From the NCBI GenBank assembly GCA_001632435.1, contig KV423944.1, positions 133,540 to 197,539 on the forward strand: DNA of 64,000 nucleotides. The letters are read 5' to 3'. The notes beneath the pieces are model-generated. The model saw nothing but the letters and a program-made list of their open reading frames with translations, made no database searches and had not been told where the DNA came from. Below, in pieces: positions 20,913 through 32,016 of the stretch. This stretch comes from Calocera cornea HHB12733 (taxonomy: Eukaryota > Basidiomycota > Dacrymycetes > Dacrymycetales > Dacrymycetaceae). Each line of letters begins with the position of its first letter. The first letter of the stretch is position 1. Made by a program: the position numbers and the translations under genes.

Positions 20913-22915
20913 ATGGCAAAGAAGAAGTCTGCATCTGCTAAGGCTAAGGCATCCAATGGCAGCACGAGCCCAGCGGCCGCAGGGTACGCAATTGTTCGGC
21001 GCTTGCCAATGTTCGACAGCGACTGATCGCATTTTCGTTACAGTCCCAGCAAGCTCCCCACGCCTCCCCACTCTCCCGAACCGGCTCAAAAGCGCCCTCG
21101 TCGTGAGACGCCTGGCGAGAACAATTCGGACGATGAGGATGAAGTCGAGCGTGTGACCGGTGGCAAGTCCGCTGCTACCTCGCCAGTCAACGGGAAGCCG
21201 CCGACTCCGCTGTCTGCCAGCATGGCAGAGACTTCTGCGTCGCCTGCGCCAGAGCCGTTGTCTACACCGACTTTGACCGCAGCCGAGCTCAAGGACAAAG
21301 GGAATGCCGAGTTCAAGAAACAGCGCTATGATACCGCAATCGAATGGTACTCTAAAGCCATAGGTATGTGAACTCCTCTACATGTCTCGAAGCACTTACA
21401 CATGCATCTTGCTATGTTTGCAGCTGCAGACCCTTCCGAACCCACCTACCTTACGAACCGTGCCGCTGCATACATCGCCCAAAAGCGCTTCGCCCCGGCG
21501 TTGGCGGACTGCCAACGAGCTCATTCGCTACAATCGGCAGCACCATCCGCCAAGACCCTCCTCCGTCTTGCGAAATGCCAGTTAGCACTGGGCGATACCG
21601 CCTCCGCACTTTCGTCTGTGGGGCAGGTTCTTACGCTTGCCCCCGGCGAGAAGTCCGCAAAGGAAATGGAAACTCGCATCCAGCGAGTCGACCAACATCT
21701 TGAGCGGTACCGGCAGGCGAAAAGCACCGGTCAGGGAACCATGGCTCGTATCTCTCTGCAAGAGGCCGAGCGAGAGTCAGAGGGCTTCGGCGAGGGCACG
21801 CGCTGGCGCTGCTGGCGCGTCGAGGCGCTGATCAGTGCTGGGAAGCTGGACGAGGCGGCACAGGCGGTGATGGACGCTGCGCGCGTCGACCGCGAGTCGA
21901 CCGAGGTGCTCTACCTCCGCGGTCTGGTACTCTTCCTCCAGAACCAGCTGCCGAAGGCGGTGACGCACTGCGTTGAGGTGCTGCGGCTGGACCCGGACCA
22001 TACACGCGCAAGGACGCTCATGCGGCGCGTGAGGGCCGTCGAGGCGAAGAAGGACGAGGGGAATAATGCGTTCAAGAGTGGGAGGCTGCAGGAGGCCGTG
22101 AACCTGTATAGTGAGGCGCTGGAGTTGATTGGGGATAAGCAGGAAGAGGCGAAGGGAGGCGTCATCCGCGGTGTGCTGCTGAGCAATCGGGCGACCGCTG
22201 AGGTCAAGGTACGATGGGCTCGTCTCCGCATTGCTAGATGGTTTCTGACAGAGATATAGCTTGACAAGCTCGACGAAGCTCTGGCTGACGTGACTGCCTC
22301 TCTTGAGCTGCAGCCCGGGAACTACAAGGCCATGCGGACGAAAGCCCGTATCCTGCTGCAGCAGGAAGAGTACGAGGCTGCCGTGCGAGAGTTCGCCGCT
22401 GCCCTCGAGCAGGCGAAGCAGGATGGTGCCTCGGATGCCCGTGCCCTCGCTGAGGAGCATCGCAAGGCTGAGGTTGCACTCAAGCGGAGCAAGACGAAGG
22501 ATCATTATAAGACGCTAGGCATCAAGAAGGATGCGGACGAGAGGGATATCAAGATGGCGTACAGGAAGCTCAGGTGCGTATTGACTGTGCATACATTGGC
22601 TTGTGCTGATCGCTTCGCAGCTTGGTCCATCACCCGGACAAGGGAGGCGACGAAGAGCAGTTCAAGACCATCCAAGAGGCGCACTCTGTGCTGTCCGACC
22701 CCGAGCGCCGGCGCCGCTACGACCTCGGCGAGGATGAAGAAGGGATGGGCGGCGGCGGCGGGATGAACCAGATGGACCCCGAGGACATTGCGCACATCTT
22801 CCAGTTCATGGGAGGCGGAATGGGAGGTGGTGGCGGTGGTGGAGGGAGGAGGCGGCCGGGCGGGAACCCATTCGGCCAGAGTGGGTTTAGCAGCGGTGGA
22901 GGCTTCTCGTTTTGA
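20913..22915 (+). CDS. TPR-repeat DnaJ co-chaperone (DNAJC7/TPR2-like)
   Basis: Exons 20913-20983, 21044-21363, 21424-22208, 22260-22573, 22621-22915; 594 residues. A basic, Ser/Pro-rich N-terminus precedes TPR repeats starting at LKDKGNAEFKKQRYDTAI. A second TPR block starts at KKDEGNNAFKSGRLQEAV, and a C-terminal J-domain follows (DHYKTLGIKKDADERDIK, HPD in LVHHPDKGG, then FKTIQEAHSVLSD). It ends in a Gly/Met-rich tail (GGGMGGGGGGGG). This architecture is that of DNAJC7-type proteins, which couple Hsp70 and Hsp90 through the TPRs and stimulate Hsp70 ATPase through the J-domain. An intron splits the J-domain between KL and SLVHHPD. Confidence 0.93.
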
Positions 22916-23867
22916 GATCTATAGTGACGACTTGCATAATCCAGATGACAGCACAGTACACTTGCGCGACGGCCTCTCTGGGCAGGTCAGAGATTAGCCT
23001 GCTGCTGCGGCAGTTATGCACTAAGTCCCAAGGCACCCCTGAACTGATCAGGCGGCCCATTCAGCCGTGCTTCATGTTATCTTGCTGGCGTGCTGCTCGC
23101 ATGAATCACGTGATGGAGAGCGCCCTCCTGTCCCCAACGCGTTGTGCGCAGCCAGGCCATGCTTCTTCACCATGAGACCTCGATGCGAACCTCGCTGCCT
23201 GCTTTTCTTCAACATACGATGATCTGCATGGATCATTCACACACGAACGGGACTCGGTTCCTGAGGTAATTCATGCATGCGCTAAAATACCCGCTGCGGA
23301 AGGAACGGCTCAAAGGTCGCACTCGGGGCAATGGTAAACGCGCATGTGTGCTGGTCGTACGCAGATACGCTCACGCCGCCGACCCCTGTTCGCCCCTGTC
23401 TCCTGCAATGTGGCAAGCGGATTTCCCATTGTACCCCGATTTCATATCATCCCACGCGTCAAAACATTACAAACGCGCGCTGTTATGGAGGTGCTGACAG
23501 ACGGGCCATGTCATCCTTCCAGCTTGGCTTAGTCGCCCGACGGGAACACCACGACGACCCTTGTTGGTCTTTGCTTCTCTCGCTGGCCCATATGCTTTAG
23601 CTGGCGATAGGCAGTTGGCGTGGACTCGTCTTCTCCTTAGAAGGTCTCACTGGGGAAAACCTCGCTCTCGTCGTATCACGCCGTAGAGTCGCCCGACCCA
23701 CGTTCTTTATCGTACCAGCTCGCGGTCCTCCCGCATTGTCGTTCGTTACCCGGATATACACTCTCGTTGGACTCGTGAACCCCTTTGCTGGAAAGGAGGA
23801 GGAGCACACCCATAAAGCCTGCTGGACTGGCTGTTATCTCCCTCACCCCTCTCGCTCGTTCTGCTGG
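22916..23867. other. Intergenic, chitinase promoter
   Basis: About 950 nt with no supported gene; contains the 3' UTR of the DnaJ gene and the promoter of the chitinase. Confidence 0.45.
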
Positions 23868-25855
23868 ATGGGCATGGCTTATCGCGCAAGCAACTTCGTC
23901 TTCGCACTTGCTGTCTTACTCGCCGTTGTCGGTGCGTTCGATGTTCGTCATGCTCGTTCTCATAATAGCTGCTATCTGACCCCTATAATAGAATGACTGC
24001 AATGACAACCTAGCTGTTTGTTCGTTTACTATCTTGCAGCTTGTTCGTCGTTTGATGCAATCCACACAGATTGGGGCCAAAATTCCTATGGTGCTGCGAA
24101 TGCTGGCCAGACAGCGGGATATCAGCAGCCTATCAACTATTACTGTCAAGACGATACGATCGATGTCATTCCCGTTGCCTTCGTCGACACATTCTTCGGT
24201 ACAGGGTCCGTTCGTTCATCAGTTGGACTAGGCATCTCGTTCTTACAATTATCCGGCTCCCTAGCGGACTTCCTGAATTGAATTTGGCGAACACATGCAG
24301 CTCGGTGACGCAGCCTGTCTTCAATGGGACGGAGCTGGCCAACTGCCAATTTCTGGCTGCCGATATCGAGGCATGCCAAGCCGCCGGTAAGATTGTCACC
24401 ATCTCGCTCGGCGGCGCAGGTGGCTCGGTCGGGTTCTCGTCGGACGCAGAAGGTCAACAGTTTGCGGACACCATCTGGAACGTGAGTCATATCTCGCCGT
24501 ACGTAGAATAGCCTCTAAATGCGGATGTAGATCTTCCTCGGGGGCTCGTCAGATACTCGCCCATTCGGAGACGCTGTCCTTGACGGGTCCGTCGTATTTT
24601 TCTAGACGATATCTCCCTCTGACGTTTCTCAGTGTTGATCTTGACATCGAGTCTGGTACCGGGACCGGCTACGCAGCGTTTGTGACCCAGCTCCGCACCT
24701 ACTTCACAGGTGCTTCAAAGCAATACTATGTGTCTGGTGCTCCGCAATGCCCCTACCCGGATGCATCACTGGGGTCCGTTATCAATGCGGCCGACTTCGA
24801 TATGATATATGTGCAATTCTGTAAGTATTCGCGACTTGTATAATTCTCTTCTAATTTGCCCACAGATAACAACCCGTGTGGCTTGCAAAACTTCAATGAA
24901 TCGTCGCAATGGGATTACGGCATCTGGGACTACTGGGCACGTAATGTGTCGCCAAATCCCGACGTCAAGATATACATCGGTGCTCCCGCCTCTAGCACCG
25001 CGGCCGGTACTGGGTATCAGTCGGCCGCAAACTTCGGCGATATTTTGCAGACGACGCAGAAGAATTTCCCTAGTTTCGGTGGGGCCATGTTGTGGGATGC
25101 TTCACAAGCTTACGGCGCGTCCGCACCAGTTGAAAAACCCCTGCATGCAGCTGAATGTCTCTTTCAGCGAACGGTCGCTATGACCAAGCGACCAAGGGAT
25201 ACTTGACCAGCGCAGGTACCTGTGACCAGACGTTCCAGTATCAGACGTGCAACGCTCCGGCATGGGTGTCCGGGCAAAGTTACACCGGTAGCTCGACGGT
25301 CACTTACCAAGGGTGCGCGTGGAGTTGCTGCTCTCTGAGACTCTACTCATATATTGCAGATACGTTTGGCAAGCCAAGTATTATGCGTCCGACGCTCCTG
25401 CTAGCAATGCCAATGGGGACTGGAGTGCCAGTACGTTGTTTTCTTTCGTGCATTTGCATAACACTAACGAGTGTCTCAAGTCATGGCTTGTACAGGACCT
25501 GGCACTACTGGTAGCCCAACTGTGAGCTGGGGGCACATCTGGTGCTGAGTTGTGTACTCATGCCACGCTCTTCAGACTACTGCAACTACCCCGCCTTCGT
25601 CCTCCGCGCCCGCTACAGGCTCCTGCGCTGGCGTCTCGGCGTGGAACAGCGGCAGTGTGTACACAGACGGCGACCAAGTGACGTACAACGGAGACATCTG
25701 GACTGTAAGCTCATTAGCGTCGCCTCGACCTGCCGATCTTAACATGGACATCCCAGGCAAAGTGGTGGACGCAAGGGGACACCCCAGGCGGCTCTGCAGG
25801 CGTGTGGACCGACAACGGAGCGTGTACGAGCATCGCCGGCAGGATGCTCTTCTGA
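23868..25855 (+). CDS. Secreted GH18 class III chitinase with two CBM5/12-like modules
   Basis: Eleven exons: 23868-23931, 24040-24205, 24265-24481, 24531-24586, 24633-24820, 24866-25114, 25168-25312, 25360-25430, 25481-25521, 25576-25704, 25757-25855; 474 residues. A signal peptide ([13 protein letters not shown]) is followed by the GH18 barrel. [12 protein letters not shown] and the catalytic [10 protein letters not shown] (DxxDxDxE) are intact, as are MIYVQFYNNPC and [18 protein letters not shown]. After the barrel come a Cys-Trp-rich module ([20 protein letters not shown]), a Thr/Pro linker, and a second similar module ([20 protein letters not shown], then [12 protein letters not shown]). 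It hydrolyses chitin outside the cell. Intron 6 (25115-25167) must use a GC donor. A downstream ATG at 23874 is an alternative start. Confidence 0.92.
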
Positions 25856-26302
25856 TCCGCTCAGCGCGATCGAGATCAGATACATCACGCCCCATAACAA
25901 CCATGTATCCATAGACGTTTTCTCCTCATCTTTCCTTTGGGCTCTGGGTAGAACCTCGCCGTGTTTGTCACTCATTTGTATAGGTAATCGCTGGAATATG
26001 CAGAACCTTCGTTACCACGCTGCGGCCGTCAGAGCACACAAGCACCATAAGAGCCTCTTCCGCCATGCACACGTAATGATACCGTAGCACAGACCGATGG
26101 ATTTTCCGGATGTAGATACAACACTCCCAGAGCTGTACTACATCCCAGCAAAACAAATGAAACAAGATTAGACGATATAGAGACAAGTCCTTGGTTAGGC
26201 GAGAGACTGAGAGATCCTCATGACCCAGAGGAAGAGTACGGGTGGTAGGTAGAGCGACGGGGGAGAGGGGAGCTAGCTAGATGATGCAGTCCGTGTGGAG
26301 AT
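25856..26302. other. Convergent 3' intergenic region
   Basis: 447 nt between the tail-to-tail chitinase (+) and GMC oxidoreductase (-); no other feature seen. Confidence 0.5.
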
Positions 26303-28491
26303 CTATAAGGCGAGGAAGGCGAGTGCAGCAGTGGCCAGGAGGACGAAGGCACCAGCGGGGGAGAGGGCGATTGCGGCGCTCTTGGAGCCTGAGCCTGAGC
26401 CACCCGACCCGCTCGTGCCGGTCATGCTCGGGAAGGACGCAGGGGCCGTGGCGGTTGTGTTGGACGGGGAGAGGCCCTCGTTCCAGAACTGGCGGATCAT
26501 CTGCGCGGCTTGCTCGGCCATGCCGTACGTGGGCACCATGAGATGTGCGGAGAACTCGATGGGGAAGATGGACGAGTCGACGACGCGGATGTTCGAGGTG
26601 CCATACACGCGCAGCGTGGGGTCGACGACACCGCCCGACTCGAGCGGCAGCATCGCGCAGGACGAGGCTGGGTGGTACTCGGTGCCGACGATGCCGACGA
26701 GCCACGCGTCCCACTCCGGGTCGGTGTTGACCGCGGTGGTCCCGGGGGAGAGCTCACCGGTGATGACGGCGTTGAGCGGCTGGGTCTCGCCGAGTGTGCG
26801 GGCCAGCTTGAGCCCCTCGCGGAGCATGATGATGTCTGCCGGGTGGGAAAGGTAGCGCGGGTCGATCACGGGCTTGTCGAACGCGTTGGTGCTGTTAATG
26901 TACAGCTGGCCGCGCGAGAAGGGGTGCTGGATCGCCGCCTGGATGGCGATAGTGTTGGCGCCAAAGCTGGTGCCGGTCAGAGAGAATAGCAGCTCGACCT
27001 GGCCCACCTGGGAGGGCATGATCGTATTCGCGAGAGCGTTGTACGTCGCCTGGTAGCCCTTGATGACGGTGGGGTCGGTGGAAGGGACGAGCGTTGAGGA
27101 CGCCCAGGATAGGTTGGCGTTGATGTCGCTCTGGAAGGTCGGCGCATAGTCGCCCAGGAGGTCCGTGATGTTCGGGTAGGCGATGGCGGAGTTGATGAAG
27201 GAGAGGAAGGCGGAGGAGCCGGTCTCGCCGGGCGTTTGAGAGCTTTCAAGGGACGCGGCCGTCTCGGCCGACGTGGAGAAGACGACTTGCCCGGAGAGAT
27301 GGTCCTGGAGATGCTGGCCGACACCGGGCAGGTTCACGTCTGCACGATGATCAGTTAACATCTCTGGAGCAAGCATATATGCACTTACAGGTGGAGATAC
27401 CGAGCGGCTGGAGGATGTTCTGGGGTCCGATACCAGAGTGCATGAGTACGGTCGGGCTGCCAATAGCACCACCAGAGAGGATGGCCTCCTTATTGACGCC
27501 GACGGTCTGCACAGGCGCACCGTCATACGCCGCATACTCGACCTGCGTCGCCTTGACGTTCGTGCCGTCCTGGGTCAGGATGAGCCGGGTAACAGTCGCG
27601 TTCGGCAGGATGGCGAGGTTGGAGCGCGGCGGGAGGGGGTCGATGTATGCGGAGCGGGAGTAGGAGCGGGTGAAGTTGTCGGGGTTGATCGAGCTGGTCG
27701 CGATGAACGCGCCCCAGCCCTGGCCACCATCGGGGTCGGGGTTGGGCACGATTCCGATCCAGTCGAGCGTCTCGGTCCAGTTGCCTACGGCGGGAACGAG
27801 GAAGCCGGGGTAGCTGTAGTGCACGGGCCCGGAGGTACCGTGCGAGGCGATGTTGTACTGGATCGCGCCCTCATCTGAGATATCCGGCGGGGGCGCGGTG
27901 AAGTTCTCGCTCTTGCGCATCATGGGGAACAGGCTCTCCCACGCCCAATCGTTCGCACCTGCCGCGCCGTCCTGGAGCTGCGCCCACGTGTCGAACTCGA
28001 GCTGCGACGGGCGCACCAGGTACATCCCGTTCACGGCTGTTGAGCCGCCAAGTACACGGCCGCGCGGCCAGGCAACCTCGTGGTTGTTGAGGGCTGGTTG
28101 GGCGACAGTCGTGAACTGCCAGTCGTAGGTCGTGCCAAGCAGAGAGGAATAGTACGCGTTGCCGGGTACATCGATCGAGGAGCGAACCGCGTCGCCGGTG
28201 TCGCCAGCCTCGAGCACGAGCACGGTGGTGTTTGCGTCCTCTGAGAGGCGGGAGGCGAGCACCAGTCCAGCAAGCCCACCACCAACAATCACGAAGTCGT
28301 ACGAGCCTGCATCCCATCAGCGAGCGAACAATACCAGATAGGGAAGGAGACGGACTAGCGATCTGGCCATCGTAGATGATGCCTGAGCTGACTGCCCGCC
28401 TGTGCTTGGCGGGGAGCGGCTGGTGCCTGAGATCGGCTGCGGCGAGGGTGACAAGCCCTAGGAGAGCCGCGAGGTTGCACTGTGTGCGCAT
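26303..28491 (-). CDS. GMC oxidoreductase (aryl-alcohol-oxidase type), copy 1, probable GPI anchor
   Basis: Exons 28491-28356, 28306-27389, 27339-26303; 696 residues. A signal peptide (NLAALLGLVTLAAA) is followed by the FAD-binding VIVGGGLAGLVLASRL and EAGD. GMC signatures 1 (GRVLGGSTAVNGMYLVRP) and 2 (GAIGSPTVLMHSGIGP) are present. The catalytic His pair is visible in TEYHPASSCAM and FSAHLMVPTYG. Family members oxidise alcohols and pass electrons to O2, making H2O2. The C-terminus after a Ser/Gly-rich stretch is a 20-residue hydrophobic tail (AGAFVLLATAALAFLAL) with no following charge, typical of a GPI signal. Secreted aryl-alcohol oxidases usually lack this. The second intron (after GIST) is absent from the neighbouring copy. 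Confidence 0.9.
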
Positions 28492-29878
28492 TGGGTGTCG
28501 CGTATAGCAGGGAGGTTGCCCTCAGCGGCCGGAGGGAGGGGGAGGGGATGAGGTGTAAGAGGAGAGTAACGAGTGACTTGAGACGGCGAGGAGGCCGCGA
28601 GGCAAGGAATGACGGAGTGGGGGAGTTATGTGAGCGTATGTAAAATGGGCGGGCGGGCGGCAGAGGGCGGGCGTACGATAGGGCGCTGCTGCACGCACGG
28701 GATTAAGCACAAGGGGGGAAGGGGGGAAGATGGGCGCCGTGCGGCGAGCAAGAAAAGGATGTGGGCTGTGTCCGCCAGCACATGTTCATCAGAAGCAAGG
28801 CCAGCGCGCTGGGTCCCGTGCCGAGGCCGTGGCGACCGGCTCTGCCTTTGGCTGGTGCGTTCGGCAGGGTAACAACCAGCCCACTAATACTCAGAAGCAG
28901 CTGGCAGCTACTTTCTTTCTCAATTCGGCCCGACTGAGCAAGGTTGCGAGGTGTGACGCAGCTTACGAATACGTACCATACAGTAGATTGCGCCCTCTCC
29001 GCTACCGACCCGCGAAAAGTGCCGCGTCGCGCAGAAATAGACAGACTGCCCGCCCAGTCACTCCTGGGTATTCAGAACTCGACCACACGTTTCGTCGCCC
29101 GCCTGTCTCGGCGGAGCGGAGGGCGGAAGGGGATGCGAAAGGATGCTGGCTTATCATTGGCCCAGATCTGGAGGATACTCCGTCAGTTGCGGACGGTAGC
29201 TATGGCCGGTTCCTGAGCTTACGGTAGCCCTTGTCCCCCGAAGATCCGCAAATCCGGGCGTACTGATAGTTGTAGCCTCGTCATAGGAAGGGACGTAAAT
29301 AGCCCATGTTTCTCGCATTTCACAGCCCGCAAGTTCGCCTTCCCTAGTGCCCAACTAGAATTCCTCGTCTCCAAGAGGGCCTTCGTTGGTGTCCATGCTG
29401 ATTTCGTTTCGTCTTCTCAACGAGTGTGCGCAACAAACGAGCGTATCCTCCAACAAGTCCATTTTGTTCCCAAATCTGTATCATACAAGAGCTCTCTACA
29501 ATTTCCCCCGGCGCGCGCGAGTGTCCAAGAGAGGGAGTGTTTGACAGACAAGGGGGATGTTGCTAGACAATGAGAGAATATCGAGGATATTTCGAGAGCG
29601 AGAGAGAGATGGAATGCGAGAGAGAGAGATGGGTTTTGTGATCGAGAAGATAGAGTCCATTTTATCCGATTGTAGGAATGAGCGATGAGCGGTGTGCGCG
29701 TCGTGGGCTAGTAGTGTAAGCGTATGTGCCGGAACGTACGATAAAACAGAAAAGACGCAGAGAGATTTGAGATGGGAAAACTGTCCGCGGATCCCGGCAC
29801 GGCACGGCCTTGCCGGGCTGGCTGTTGAACAGAATAATAGAAAACAGAAACGATGCAGCGGAAGCAGAGTAGGGGGGT
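28492..29878. other. Intergenic between GMC copies, with GA-rich repeat
   Basis: 1.39 kb. The left part is promoter of copy 1; the right part is 3' UTR of copy 2, with GA-rich runs at about 29,594-29,630. No other coding support. Confidence 0.5.
29594..29630. repeat. GAGA microsatellite
   Basis: Two close (GA)n runs separated by TGGAATGC, in the presumed 3' UTR of GMC copy 2. Confidence 0.75.
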
Positions 29879-32016
29879 CTACAGCGCGAGCAGCGCCACG
29901 GCCGCCGCGCCCATAAGTGCGAAGAGGGGTGTGCCGGCCTGCGCCAGGGGCAACGCGCCGCTCTTGGTCGTGCTGTTGCTCCCCGTCTGGCTGGGGAAGC
30001 TCGCGCTCGCGGTCGTCGTCCCGTTGGCGGGGATGGCGCCCTCGTTCCAGAACTGGCGGATCATCAGCGACGCCTGCTCGGCCAGGCCGTACGTCGGTAC
30101 CATCAAGTGCGCGGCGAACTCGAGCGGGAAGACGGACGCGTCGATGACGCGCACGTTGGAGGTGCCGTACACCTTCAGCTGCGGGTCGACAACACCGCCA
30201 TCAGCGAGGGGAAGCATCGCGCAAGAGCACGACGGGTGATACTCGGTCCCGACAATGGAAGGCAGCCAGGCGTCCCACTCCGGGTCGGTGTTGACGGTGG
30301 CGTTGCCTGGGGACAGCTCGCCGGTGACGATGCCGTTGAGCGGGTAGGTTTGGCCGAGGATACGGGCAAGCTTGAGGCCCTCACGCAGCATGATCGTGTC
30401 CGCGGGGTGGGTGAGGTAGCCAGGGTCGATGACGGGCTTGTCGAACGGATTCGTGCTGTTGATGTACAGCTGGCCGCGGGAGTACGGGTGCTGCAGCGCC
30501 GCCTGGATCGAGATGGTGTTCTCACCGAAGGACGTGCCGGTCAGACCGAAGAGAAGCTCGACCTGGCCAACCTGCGACGGGAGGATGGTGTTCGCCAGGG
30601 CCTGGTAGATCGCCTTGTAACCCGCGACGACGGTGGAGTCGGTCGAAGGGACGAGGGTTGAAGAAGCCCAGGTCAGATTGGCGAGAATGTCGCTCTGGAA
30701 CGTCGGGGCGTAGTCGCCCAGCAGGTCAGTGATATTCGGGTACGCAATCGCAGAGTTGATGAACGACAGGAACGCAGTGGTACCGTTCGCGCCGGGCGCC
30801 TGGGATCCATGAAGCGAGGCGGCTGTCTCGGCGGTGGTGGAATAGACGACCTGGCCGGACAAGTGGTCCTGGAGGTTCTGGCCGACACCTGGCAAGTTCA
30901 CATACGTGCTTATGCCGAGCGGAGTGAGAACGTTCGTCGGGCCGATGCCGGAGTGCATGAGCACGTGCGGGGAGCCGATGGCCCCGCCAGACAGGAGCGC
31001 CTCCTTGTTGACGGACACGGTCTGACGGGTGGCACCGTCGTACGCGGCGTACTCGACACCGGTCGCCTTGACGCTCTGGCCGTCCTGGGCGAGGATGAGC
31101 CGGGTCACGGTCGCGTTGGGCAAGATCGCGAGGTTGGCACGCGGCGGGAGGGGGTCGATGTATGCGGAGCGGGAGTACGAGCGGGTGAGGTTGTCGGGGT
31201 TGATCGAGCTGGTGGCGATGAACGCGCCCCACCCTTGGCCGCCATCGGGGTCAGCAGAGGGCAGCACTCCGATCCAGTCGAGCGTCTCGGTCCAGTTGCC
31301 CACGGCTGGGATGATGAACCCGGGGTACGACGAGTGGACTGGGCCCGTGGTGCCGTGGCTGTCGATGTCGTACTCGATCGCGCCGGCCTCCTGGACGGCG
31401 GCGATGGGCGCGGTGAAGTTCTCGCTCTTCTTCATGCTGTTGAACATGCTGTCCCAGGCCCAGTCGTCCGCGCCCTGCGCGCCGTTCTGCAGCTGTGCCC
31501 AGACGTTGAACTCGAGCGCGGAGGGACGGACCATGTACAGGCCGTTGACGGCGGTGGAGCCGCCGAGGACGCGGCCGCGAGGCCAGGCAAGCTGCCGATT
31601 GGCCACGTTCGGCTGCGGAACGGTCTCGTACTGCCAGTCGTATGTTGTGCCGAGGAGGGAGGAGTAATACGCGTTCCCTGGGATGTCGATGGACGACCGG
31701 ACGAGGTCACCGGTGTCGCCGGCCTCGAGGACGAGGACGGTTGTGTTTGCGTCCTCTGACAGACGGGAGGCGAGGACAAGTCCTGCCAAACCACCGCCGA
31801 TGATGACAAAGTCGTACGCGCCTGCGAGGGGGAGTGAGTGGAATTTCTGGCGGGGAGGAAGGGGGTGCACGCACTTGCTATCTGGCCATTGTAGATGATG
31901 CCCGAGCTTATTGCGCGCTTGTCCCTTTGTGAGAGGTGCTCTGGGCGGAGGTCGGCGGCGGCGAGGAGGGGGAGGGTGGCGAGCGCGAGTGCGGCGGCGA
32001 GGCGGGATGCATACAT
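29879..32016 (-). CDS. GMC oxidoreductase (aryl-alcohol-oxidase type), copy 2, probable GPI anchor
   Basis: Exons 32016-31875 and 31821-29879; 694 residues. A tandem paralogue of the preceding gene, same orientation, with nearly identical domain order: signal peptide (LAAALALATLPLLAAA), VIIGGGLAGLVLASRL, GRVLGGSTAVNGLYMVRP, GAIGSPHVLMHSGIGP. Catalytic His residues lie in TEYHPSCSCAM and FAAHLMVPTYG. The tail runs SNSTTKSGALPLAQAG then a hydrophobic end (FALMGAAAVALLAL), again GPI-like. Intron 1 (in GQIAS) is shared with copy 1; the second intron of copy 1 is missing. Extracellular or surface H2O2-generating alcohol oxidase is the likely role; the substrate cannot be read from sequence. Confidence 0.9.
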
